This document shows positions 52,495 through 59,947 of a DNA stretch of 64,000 bases, piece by piece. The DNA lies in NCBI RefSeq assembly GCF_018736085.1, contig NZ_CP076134.1, forward strand, positions 4,102,501-4,166,500. Reading direction: 5' to 3'. Positions within the stretch are counted from its first letter, which is position 1. Every line of letters starts with the position of its first letter. This stretch comes from Bradyrhizobium sediminis. Lineage in GTDB: Bacteria > Pseudomonadota > Alphaproteobacteria > Rhizobiales > Xanthobacteraceae. The translations under genes and the position numbers were made by a program. The notes beneath the pieces are model-generated. The model worked only from the letters and a program-made list of their open reading frames with translations. It was not told the origin of the DNA and did not search any database.

Positions 52495-52790
52495 TAGTGC
52501 CCTGTCTTCGTCGAGGAGCGGGAGCCCTTCTCGTCGTCCTCGCCTGCGCCATCGGCGGCAAGGCCGTCGCTGCGCCGGCCTGGAACAGGCCCGCACTTCC
52601 GGCGGCGCTCAGATTTTCGTCATGCAATACGACCAGCGCGACTTCTGCTTCGCGATCGCATGTCCCGGCAACAAGCTGCAGCTCGTCAATATTTCACCCG
52701 GCGGCGGCCCCTTCGGTAATCCCGACTTCGGTGCGAACGGCCGCGTCGCTACACTGACCGTGGGCCAGCAAGTATTTTACCCATCGGCGC
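52485..52790 (+). pseudogene. Decayed small secreted protein gene
   Basis: A signal-peptide-like stretch (GAGALLVVLACAIGGKAVAA) is readable in one frame from 52485 to about 52595. A GC3-rich coding stretch (IFVMQYDQRDFCFAIACPGN and on to VGQQVFYP) is readable in another frame from about 52600 to 52790. The two would form one small exported protein if a frameshift near 52560-52605 were removed. After 52790 the codon pattern collapses, and the 3' end overlaps an antisense coding remnant. I do not recognise the family. Confidence 0.5.
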
Positions 52791-52946
52791 GGTTGGCACG
52801 CCGGGCTTGGCGGAGAGCTTGTAGTTCGCGCAGTAACCGCTTGGACCGATGAAATAGCGCCGGCAATGCGCCTCGTTGCAACCGGGATCGATGGTCTTGA
52901 AGATGAAATGGCGGCCGTCCGGGTCGTAATAGAATCCTTCAGGCAT
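52749..52946 (-). pseudogene. Antisense coding remnant of a Cys-rich small protein
   Basis: From ATG at 52946 the minus strand encodes 65 residues with strong coding codon use: YYDPDGRHFIFKTIDPGCNE, then HCRRYFIGPSGYCANYK. Sense-like codons continue upstream of this ATG to about 53010 without a start codon (SGYLAVSYMPEG), so it looks like the 3' end of a longer lost gene. It is tail-to-tail with the decayed plus-strand gene. A short intact protein from 52946 is the alternative. Confidence 0.4.
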
Positions 52947-53045
52947 GTACGAGACGGCAAGGTAGCCGGACGCGGACCGTTCGCCGCTGCTGCCAAAGAT
53001 TGTCGTCCTGCATTTTATAAGTCTAGAATGGCATCATGGCCGACC

Positions 53046-53059
53046 TTGATCCTGGTCAA
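53046..53059. promoter_or_regulatory. FixK/FNR-type box upstream of SDR gene
   Basis: TTGATCCTGGTCAA fits TTGA-N6-TCAA and ends 104 bp before the SDR ATG at 53164. No gene intervenes on the plus strand. Confidence 0.5.
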
Positions 53060-53163
53060 CACCGTCCCTGCCCCTGAACAAATTGCCTCTGAACCCTGTC
53101 GAAATAGGCCTACCGGCTCCCAAATTGCCGTCCAGCTCCATCGCCTGAAAGGACGTATCAACC

Positions 53164-53961
53164 ATGAACCTCGACCTCACCGGGAAGCTCGCGCTGGTCA
53201 CGGGATCGACGCGCGGCATCGGGCTCGCCACGGCCACGGGGCTCGCGCAGATGGGGGCGGAAGTCATCATCAATGGGCGCGAAGCCGCCTCGGTTGTGGG
53301 GGCAATGGCCAAAATCAAGCAGGCGGCGCCGGCCGCCAAGGCGCATGCGGCGGCGTTCGATCTCGGCGGCGCCGCGGGCTGCGCCGGGCTGACAGCGCAA
53401 TTTCCGGAAGTCGACATTCTCGTCAACAATCTCGGCATCTACGAGCCGGGCGCGTTTTTCGACATCGAGGACGACGCCTGGACCAGGATGTTCGAAGTCA
53501 ACGTCATGAGCGGCGTGCGGCTGACCCGGCACTACCTGAAGCGCATGCTGGAACACAAGGACTGGGGCCGTGTCGTGTTCGTCTCCTCTGAATCCGCGAT
53601 ATTCGTGCCGAAGGAGATGATTCATTACGGCTTCTCGAAAGCTGCCCAGCTCTATGTCGCGCGCGGCGCCGCCGAGCAGACCAAGGCCACCAACATCACG
53701 GTCAACTCGGTATTGCCCGGCCCGACCTGGGTCGAGATGGCGCCGGTCCGCCTTGCCGCGCGCGCCGAGGGCATGGGAACCACCATCGACGATCTCGCCG
53801 CCAGAACCTTCACCGAACGGCGGCCGGCGTCGCTGCTGCAGCGCTACGCCACGCCGGAAGAAGTGGCCAACCTGATCTGCTACGTCTGCTCGAAGGCGTC
53901 AAGCGCGACCAACGGCGCCGCACTGCGCGTCGACGGCGGCATCGTCACCAACCCGTTTTGA
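53164..53961 (+). CDS. Short-chain dehydrogenase/reductase
   Basis: The 265-residue classical SDR has GSTRGIG for cofactor binding (about residues 14-20), NNLGIYEPG, FVSSESA with the catalytic Ser, and an intact YGFSK motif (Tyr about 158, Lys 162). It ends LRVDGGIVTNPF. The Arg after GST suggests NADP preference. It stands alone, with a FixK-type box upstream; the substrate is unknown. Confidence 0.87.
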   Translation: MNLDLTGKLALVTGSTRGIGLATATGLAQMGAEVIINGREAASVVGAMAKIKQAAPAAKAHAAAFDLGGAAGCAGLTAQFPEVDILVNNLGIYEPGAFFDIEDDAWTRMFEVNVMSGVRLTRHYLKRMLEHKDWGRVVFVSSESAIFVPKEMIHYGFSKAAQLYVARGAAEQTKATNITVNSVLPGPTWVEMAPVRLAARAEGMGTTIDDLAARTFTERRPASLLQRYATPEEVANLICYVCSKASSATNGAALRVDGGIVTNPF

Positions 53962-54037
53962 GGCTCAGGCGCAGGTAGCCATTGCAGAATGGCGGTCAGA
54001 CATGCGGCAAGTCATGACACGGCTACCCGCATTTTGT

Positions 54038-55054
54038 TCAGACGCCGTGATAGCCACGATACCAGTCGACAAAGCGGCGTAGTCCCTCGGATAGCGGTGT
54101 TGATGGAGAAAATCCGACATCGCGCTTTAGCGCTGAAATATCGGCACAGGTATCGAGCACGTCGCCAGCCTGCATCGGACGAAAATCGCGGATCGCCGGC
54201 TTGCCGATGATACCTTCGAGCGTTGCGACGAAATCCAACAGTTTGACCGGCTGATTATTGCCGATGTTGTAGACGCGGTATGGCGCCGAACTGGTGGCGG
54301 CTTCCGGCCGCTCCGGATTCCAGGTCGGATCGGGTGCCGCCGGCCGATCGAGTGTGCGCAGCACGCCTTCGGCGATATCATCCACATAGGTGAAATCGCG
54401 CCGCATGTTTCCATTATTGAAAATCCGGATCGGCGTGTTCTCGAAGATCGCGCGCGTAAAGAGATAGACCGCCATATCGGGCCGGCCCCAGGGGCCATAG
54501 ACCGTGAAGAAACGAAGCCCCGTGACCGGCAGGCCGTGAACATGCGCAAAGGTGTGCGCCATCAACTCGTTCGCCTTCTTGCTGGCCGCGTAGAGACTGA
54601 CGGGATGATCGACCGGCTGGTGCGTCGCATACGGCAGAGTGCGATTGGCGCCATAGACGGAACTCGATGAAGCATAGACCAGGTGTTTGACTTCATGACG
54701 ACAGCTGTATTCCAGCACGCAGACGAAGGCGTCGCAGTTGGCGCGAATGCAGGCGAAGGGATCGTCGATCGAGGCGCGCACGCCCGGCTGCGCGGCCAGA
54801 TGCACCACGCGATCCGGCCTAACGGCATCGAAGATGGCTTCGGTGGCCCTGGGATCGGCGAGATCGGATTCGTAGAAGCCGAAGCCCGCGTGCTGCTTCA
54901 GATAATTCAGCCGGGCACGCTTCAGGGCCGGATCGTAATAAGGCGTAAGCGAGTCGACGCCGACCACCGCTTCGCCGCGCGCAAGCAGGCGCTCGCAGAC
55001 CTGCATGCCGATGAAACCGGCAGCCCCCGTGACAAGAACAGCTTTCGACGCCAA
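54038..55054 (-). CDS. UDP-glucuronate 4-epimerase-like NAD-dependent epimerase
   Basis: The 338-residue extended SDR has VTGAAGFIGMQVCERLL at the N-terminus, DSLTPYYDPALKRARL (a marker of the glucuronate 4-epimerase branch), the catalytic triad in SSSSVYG and YAASKKANE (about residues 137-141), and NIGNNQPVKLLDFV (about 262-275). It should convert UDP-glucuronate to UDP-galacturonate for capsule or lipopolysaccharide. The TTG at 55054 follows GAGGAG at good spacing and gives the family length; the frame stays open to 55225. Confidence 0.87.
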   Translation of the reverse strand: MASKAVLVTGAAGFIGMQVCERLLARGEAVVGVDSLTPYYDPALKRARLNYLKQHAGFGFYESDLADPRATEAIFDAVRPDRVVHLAAQPGVRASIDDPFACIRANCDAFVCVLEYSCRHEVKHLVYASSSSVYGANRTLPYATHQPVDHPVSLYAASKKANELMAHTFAHVHGLPVTGLRFFTVYGPWGRPDMAVYLFTRAIFENTPIRIFNNGNMRRDFTYVDDIAEGVLRTLDRPAAPDPTWNPERPEAATSSAPYRVYNIGNNQPVKLLDFVATLEGIIGKPAIRDFRPMQAGDVLDTCADISALKRDVGFSPSTPLSEGLRRFVDWYRGYHGV

Positions 55055-55170
55055 CGCCGTCTCCTCTACCGATCTCCTGCTGCAGATGCCAGAGTGCGGA
55101 AGCGGAGGCAAGTGAACGTTCACCCGACTCGTCGCTAACGCTCGACCTGCCGATCTATCCCAACTGTATT

Positions 55171-55196
55171 GGCACGGTTGATCAGCAAACCGTGCC
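55171..55196. repeat. Stem-loop between yeiH and the epimerase gene
   Basis: GGCACGGTT (55171-55179) and AACCGTGCC (55188-55196) form a perfect 9-bp stem with an 8-nt loop. No T-run follows in either direction, so it may be an mRNA 3'-end structure for yeiH or part of the control region of the epimerase gene. Confidence 0.5.
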
Positions 55197-55234
55197 CGGG
55201 CGAGAGGAGCATTGCGCCTTTTCAAACCTTTGCA

Positions 55235-56308
55235 TCAGGCCGCGGCAACGAAGCGAACCAGGCAAAGGCTGATGACGAGAAGAAACAACAAGGACAGCGT
55301 CACCGCCGCGGTGACCTTGCCTCCGACGCGACCGATGACGCGCAGGTCGACGCCGAGGCCGAGCGCCGCCATCGACATGACGGTCAGGATGCCGGCCGTC
55401 TTCTGGATCGGGAAGACCGCCGCGTCCGGCATCCAGGACAGCGAGCGGAATGTCGCCAGCACGAAGAACGCCACAATGAACCACGGCACAGCCTGAAAGA
55501 AGCTGTTCCGCCGCGAACCGCCCGGCGCGTGATCGCCGCGGAGGCCTCGCGCTGCGACCGCAATGCATGCGACGACCGGGCCGAGCATCATCACCCGTAT
55601 CAATTTGACCAGCGTGCCGACTTGCGTGCTCACGAGGCCTGCCGGGACTGTCGCCGCGAGCACCTGCGGCACCGCGTAAACGGCCATTCCGGCCAGAATG
55701 CCGTACTGGGTTTCCGAGAGCTGCAGAAGCGGGATCAGCAGCGGCAAGCCCAGCACCACGATGACGCCCAGCACTGCGGTAAAGGAAATCGAGGAGGCGA
55801 CATCGTCGGTGCTGGCCCCAATCGCCGGCGCGACCGCGGCAATCGCCGAATTGCCGCAAATCGAGTTGCCGCAAGCGATCAGGATCGAAAGCCGAACCGG
55901 CAGGCCAAGCGATCGGCTGATGCCGAAGGAGACCACAAGCGAAAGGATCACCAGCGCGACGACCGAAACCAGCAGGGCAAAGCCCGAGGCGCCGACCGCA
56001 GCAAAGGTGAGCGAGGCTCCGAGCAGCGCGACGGCGACCTCCAGCAATTGCTTGGCGCTGAAGGCGATCCCGGCGCGCCAGCGGCGGCCCGGTTCCCAGA
56101 GTGTGCGGATGGCCGTGCCGAGCAGAATGGCGATCACGATGGCTTCGACGTAGGGGTGCCCAACGAGCCTCTCTTCGACCGCCTGTATCGTCACCGCCGC
56201 AAGCGTGACCAAGGCGCAAAGCGCTATCCCCCAAAACAAGGGGACGGCTTTTCCGATCGTTCCGGCAGGGAGCCTGACTTCGTCAGGAGAATCGATCCGA
56301 TTTGGCAC
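55235..56308 (-). CDS. yeiH: YeiH-family membrane protein (UPF0324, putative sulfate exporter)
   Basis: The 357-residue integral membrane protein has about ten helices. Family segments are GNSICGNSAIAAVAPAIGA (about residues 146-164), SISFTAVLGVIVVLGLPL and GMAVYAVPQVLAATVPAG. The GTG start has GAAGGA upstream, inside a palindrome. It is divergent from a LysR regulator, the arrangement seen for E. coli yeiE/yeiH and for related sulfur-compound loci. The transported substrate is not proven for the family; sulfite or sulfate export is proposed. Confidence 0.85.
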   Translation of the reverse strand: MPNRIDSPDEVRLPAGTIGKAVPLFWGIALCALVTLAAVTIQAVEERLVGHPYVEAIVIAILLGTAIRTLWEPGRRWRAGIAFSAKQLLEVAVALLGASLTFAAVGASGFALLVSVVALVILSLVVSFGISRSLGLPVRLSILIACGNSICGNSAIAAVAPAIGASTDDVASSISFTAVLGVIVVLGLPLLIPLLQLSETQYGILAGMAVYAVPQVLAATVPAGLVSTQVGTLVKLIRVMMLGPVVACIAVAARGLRGDHAPGGSRRNSFFQAVPWFIVAFFVLATFRSLSWMPDAAVFPIQKTAGILTVMSMAALGLGVDLRVIGRVGGKVTAAVTLSLLFLLVISLCLVRFVAAA

Positions 56309-56311
56309 GCC

Positions 56312-56334
56312 AATTCCTTCAAAGAGAAGGAATT
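56312..56334. promoter_or_regulatory. Palindromic LysR-type operator between yeiH and LysR genes
   Basis: AATTCCTTC (56312-56320) and GAAGGAATT (56326-56334) are perfect inverted repeats with 5-bp spacing and include a T-N11-A form. A second palindrome, TTGGCACGCCAA (56302-56313), overlaps the yeiH start codon. The placement fits autoregulation and control of yeiH by the LysR protein. Confidence 0.6.
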
Positions 56335-56394
56335 ATGCGCTAAGCCAGCCAGAATGGATAATATCGTTTCAGAATAGCCGGATAGAAAGAGGTT

Positions 56395-57324
56395 ATGTCC
56401 CTCAACCTTCATCTGCTTCGCATGTTCGCCGCCGTCGTTCGCAGCGGAAGCTTTTCGAAGGCTGCTGAAATACTCAATGTCAGCCAACCCGCGATCTCCA
56501 AGGGAGTTCGGGACTTCGAGCTCCAGGTCGGCTGCCGATTGCTCAATCGCTCTCCCAAGGGCGTGGTGCCGACCCCGGAAGGGCTCGCGCTGTCCCAGCG
56601 CGCCGAGGCGCTGTTCGCGATCGAGCGCGCGGCCGAGGAAGAGCTGTCCGCCGTGCGGGGGTTGCACAACGGCTCGCTGAGGATCGGCGCCAGCACGACG
56701 ATCGCCACCTACATGATCCCTCGATATCTCGGCGCATTTCACCGGGCCTATCCGGGCGTCGACCTCCATCTCATCAGCGCCAACACCCGCGACATCGCCG
56801 AACAAATGGTTGCGCAGGACATCGACATCGGCCTGGTGGAGGGTCCGGTCGACGACAGGAATCTGATCGCGGAACCCTGGCGTACCGACGTCATGAAGCT
56901 CATCGCCGCGCCCGACCATGCATTCTCCGCGGCGACCGGACCGATCGATCCCAAGCAATTGGAAAATGAAGTCTTGATCGTCCGCGAGCCAGGCTCAGGA
57001 TCCCGCGAGGTGGTGACGCAGGCCCTCGCCGCCCGCGGCATCGAACCGCTCCGGACCCTGGAAATCGGCAGCACCGCGGCGATCAAGCAGGTCGTAGCCG
57101 CCGGTCTCGGCATCGCGATCGTATCGGCCGTCACGGTGAAGGATCAGGTGCAGCTCGGGCGCCTGAAAGTGCTCGATCTGCGCGACATGACGATCGAACG
57201 CACCTTGTGGCAATTGAAGCAGCCCGGCAGGGTCGCCATGCCCGCGGCCCGCGCCTTTGAAAAAATGCTGCTCGATCGTTCGGCTTTTCCCGACGAAAGA
57301 TTGAATCAGGCTGCTAGCGCGTGA
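56395..57324 (+). CDS. LysR-family transcriptional regulator
   Basis: The 309-residue protein has an N-terminal winged helix (about residues 1-60: LHLLRMFAAVVRSGSFSKAA, then SQPAISKGVRDFE) and a periplasmic-binding-protein-like effector domain (about 88-295). It is divergent from yeiH over an 86-bp region with a strong palindrome. It resembles the YeiE/CysB side of the family by context. Its last 11 bp overlap the end of a small membrane protein gene on the other strand. Confidence 0.88.
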   Translation: MSLNLHLLRMFAAVVRSGSFSKAAEILNVSQPAISKGVRDFELQVGCRLLNRSPKGVVPTPEGLALSQRAEALFAIERAAEEELSAVRGLHNGSLRIGASTTIATYMIPRYLGAFHRAYPGVDLHLISANTRDIAEQMVAQDIDIGLVEGPVDDRNLIAEPWRTDVMKLIAAPDHAFSAATGPIDPKQLENEVLIVREPGSGSREVVTQALAARGIEPLRTLEIGSTAAIKQVVAAGLGIAIVSAVTVKDQVQLGRLKVLDLRDMTIERTLWQLKQPGRVAMPAARAFEKMLLDRSAFPDERLNQAASA

Positions 57325-57538
57325 CCGCCTGTTTCACGTCGGTTGCGGTACCGACTTCAAAAGCCGGCGCCGCCGGATAGTAGATGACCCGGACAGACAC
57401 GATAATGATGACGAGCAGCCAGAACAGGTATTGGCCGACGCGGCTCAGCATCGCCGACGCCGCCTTTGCCGTCTCGGACTTACCACCCGCGGCATCCGGC
57501 AACACCTCACCATAAGCGTCGAATTTCTCGGTCAACAT
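57314..57538 (-). CDS. Small single-pass membrane protein
   Basis: The 74-residue product (MLTEKFDAYGEVLPDAAGGK at the start) has one membrane helix near residues 35-55 (YLFWLLVIIIVSVRVIYY). GGAG stands 6 bp before the ATG at 57538. The frame continues upstream, but codon use there is poor. It is convergent with the LysR gene, overlapping by 11 bp. Function is unknown. The 57539-57774 stretch holds no further gene that I can support. Confidence 0.55.
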   Translation of the reverse strand: MLTEKFDAYGEVLPDAAGGKSETAKAASAMLSRVGQYLFWLLVIIIVSVRVIYYPAAPAFEVGTATDVKQAVTR

Positions 57539-57774
57539 CGCTGCTCCGGCATCGTTCCTGCGATGATTTATGTCGCAAGACCGGCCGCCTGAACAATAGT
57601 CGGAACTTTCAATGTTCGACCGATAACGACTGCTTTGTTTCGAGTCTTGGACCTCCACAGATAGTTTTGATATCCCGATCCCGGGATCAGCGCGAACAGG
57701 CACGGGCGAAACCCGGAGAATCCACCAAGCGCTCCGTCGATGACTAAGCGCGGCCAACTGCTATTCCGATCGGA

Positions 57775-58410
57775 CTAGACCTTCTCGCGCCGGCCGGCCG
57801 GAGCGGGCCTGACCGCATCGCCGGGCGCAAACCCGTTCAGGAACAGATTGACCGCGATGTCGGCGAATTCCCTGGGGCCGATGCCGCCCTTGGGGTCGTA
57901 CCAAGTGTAGGTATAGTTGATGATCCCGAACAGGACCATCGCATAGATCTTTCTGGTGCGCTTGACGATCTTGCCTTCGGCGTCGAGCCTGACCAGGAGA
58001 TCGGTGACGGTATCGACGAGCTGCCGCTCGAGGTTCTTGATCGTTTGCTGCTCGTCTTCGTTCAGGAACGACAGATCGTGAATCAGGACGCGCTGCTCGT
58101 GAGGCGACTTGGCGTTGACCTCGACGATGGTGCGGATGACGTTCCTGAATTGCGTCAGTGTCGGGCCGCCTTCGGCAATCGCGGCATCGACACGCGCAAT
58201 CATTTCCCGAATGTGCGCATCGAGGATCGCGAACAGGATCGCTTCCTTGGAATCGAAATAGTGATAAAGCGCGCCGCGCGACAGCTTGCAGGCATCGGCA
58301 AGGTCGGCGATCGAGCTGCGCATGTATCCCTGCGCTGAAAACAAGGCCGCCGCCTGGGTCAGGATTCCGAGATGAATGCCGTCATAATTCTCAGAGCGTG
58401 TTCGCGCCAT
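57775..58410 (-). CDS. TetR-family transcriptional regulator
   Basis: The 211-residue protein has an N-terminal TetR helix-turn-helix (about residues 15-60: ILTQAAALFSAQGYMRSSIA, then LSRGALYHYFDSKEAIL) and a C-terminal ligand domain of the type found in fatty-acid-responsive regulators (NYTYTWYDPKGGIGPREFA). The ATG at 58410 gives the family start. The upstream continuation of the frame is not family-like. It stands beside a flavodoxin-fold oxidoreductase gene on the same strand, 198 bp apart, in which I see no other gene. Its target is not clear. Confidence 0.83.
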   Translation of the reverse strand: MARTRSENYDGIHLGILTQAAALFSAQGYMRSSIADLADACKLSRGALYHYFDSKEAILFAILDAHIREMIARVDAAIAEGGPTLTQFRNVIRTIVEVNAKSPHEQRVLIHDLSFLNEDEQQTIKNLERQLVDTVTDLLVRLDAEGKIVKRTRKIYAMVLFGIINYTYTWYDPKGGIGPREFADIAVNLFLNGFAPGDAVRPAPAGRREKV

Positions 58411-58608
58411 TCCGGTTCCTTCTGACTTCGTCGTCAGTCGATCCCTTCCAGCAAGGGCCCATCGAAATTTCCCCTCTGGAGAGTCTGACGAATCATCGGG
58501 TGAGCAGGTCACGGCGCTCATCCGACGCACCCGTTGTTCGGACCTGGACTCGTCTCACGATTTGGGTGCGCAGAAAACATGCGCGGGGCGAGGCAGAGGA
58601 CCTACCTT

Positions 58609-59184
58609 CTACGCTCCGCCGCGCCCCAGTTTTCGCGCCGAGTCCAGAAAGTGAGACTTGCATGCGGCCGATGCATCCTTTGCGCTATACATCGCAAGAC
58701 GCCTCACGGGGTGAAATCCGCAATGCCCGAGCACCGCGTGAGAGATCCAGCGCCAGAACAGGTCCCCGCGAAAAAGCCAGCCGACGAGCCTCGGCGAGTT
58801 CTGGGTGTAAATGACGCGCGCCGACCGCCCGCGCAGGAGCGGTTCCACGTAGGGAAAGCGGGCGTGATAGCGCATCGCGAACTCCGGCAGGAAAACGCGG
58901 TCGACGTAGCCCTTGAGAAGGGCAGGCGCTGCCCACCACCAGTTCGGCGATATCACGACAAGATGCTGGCACCAGCTAATGAGTTCTTGTTGTTGCGCGA
59001 TATCGGGTTCGAGAGGTTTGTTGCTGTGATAACCGCCACGCAACACCAAATCGAACTGCAGCTCACGGAGCATGACGCTCTTCACCTCGTGACCCCTCTC
59101 GCCAGCCCCTTCCACATAGGCTGCTGCTACGGCATCACTGAAGCTCCCTTGGTCCGGATGGGCATTGAGGACAAGTATTCGCAT
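58609..59184 (-). CDS. Flavodoxin-fold NAD(P)H-quinone oxidoreductase
   Basis: The 191-residue protein starts MRILVLNAHPDQGSFSDAVA, the N-terminal signature of the NQO1/MdaB flavodoxin-like family, and has VVISPNWWWAAPALLKGYVDRVF (split here, about residues 75-97). It should carry FMN or FAD and reduce quinones or similar electrophiles with NAD(P)H. The frame opens further upstream, but the family start is at 59184. It follows nothing closely. The 59185-59568 region shows no coding content that I can support. Confidence 0.83.
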   Translation of the reverse strand: MRILVLNAHPDQGSFSDAVAAAYVEGAGERGHEVKSVMLRELQFDLVLRGGYHSNKPLEPDIAQQQELISWCQHLVVISPNWWWAAPALLKGYVDRVFLPEFAMRYHARFPYVEPLLRGRSARVIYTQNSPRLVGWLFRGDLFWRWISHAVLGHCGFHPVRRLAMYSAKDASAACKSHFLDSARKLGRGGA

Positions 59185-59568
59185 GGCAGTATGACTCGTA
59201 TGGTCGTCATTTTTAGGACAAGCGGTCAAATCGTTCGCGTCGACTTTTTGACACGCGCGCGCCTCGGCGCCGATAGTCGAAACCGAAAAACATGGAAGGG
59301 TAAGACCTACCGCGTCATGGCAACAGCCTCCCCAAGTCTAGGCTGAGTCGCGAGAATGCAAGCAAGGTCATCCAGTGCAGATCGAACCCAGTCTCCGGCC
59401 GCAGTCTCCCAAGCACGGGAGTTTTTGGATATCCGCCGGAGACTATCGGCAATTTAGCTGAGGGAAGGCGCAGAATTGGAGACCAGAGACGGGGTAGTGA
59501 ATTCACAAACGCGCGCCATTGGCGGGCCTTTCTGCGAGTAACAAGGTCTTGTTCTCCGGGCGCCTGCC

Positions 59569-59643
59569 TGGCTGGGGCGGGAGGGATCGAACCTCCGAAT
59601 GGCGGAATCAAAATCCGCTGCCTTACCGCTTGGCTACGCCCCA
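59569..59643 (-). tRNA. tRNA-Gln (anticodon TTG)
   Basis: Read on the minus strand, the sequence starts TGGGGCGTAGCCAAGCGGT and folds into a cloverleaf: acceptor stem TGGGGCG/CGCCCCA, D arm with AAGCGGTAAGGC, anticodon stem GCGGA/TCCGC around loop TTTTGAT (anticodon TTG), and T arm GGAGG-TTCGATC-CCTCC. Discriminator G is followed by an encoded CCA (complement of 59569-59571). Confidence 0.95.
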
Positions 59644-59704
59644 ACAGGCTGTCCGGAACGCGACGGGACTGGTCTCTCCCGCGGATTCCCTCAGGCCACG
59701 CCGG

Positions 59705-59731
59705 TCTATAGGGGGAGTTGAGCCATTTCAA
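59705..59731 (-). promoter_or_regulatory. Probable promoter of tRNA-Gln
   Basis: On the minus strand, TTGAAA (59731-59726) and TATAGA (59710-59705) are separated by 15 bp, and a transcript start near 59698 would lie about 55 bp before the tRNA. The spacing is short, but no better promoter is visible. The remaining DNA to the acyl-CoA dehydrogenase start (59732-59947) has no gene. Confidence 0.4.
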
Positions 59732-59947
59732 CAGCCTGTGGGACGAATTTCCGGCTGAATCGGAACCGGCGCGCCCCGTCCCATATATAAAGTAATCCGT
59801 CAGGTGAGCCGGATGAATTCCGGCCCCAAAACGCATGGCTTCGCCGTGCCTTAGCGTCCGGATTTCATCCCCCGGGAGAGTTGAGAGAAGCCGCTTTTCG
59901 TGGGAATACGGCAGCCCTGCCGTTCCCGTACCTAGCGAGACACCGCC

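Noticed and set aside
59718..59731. Another TTGA-N6-TCAA match (TTGAGCCATTTCAA)
   Set aside because: It coincides with the -35-like TTGAAA of the probable tRNA-Gln promoter and lies 217 bp from the only plus-strand gene, so it is probably fortuitous.
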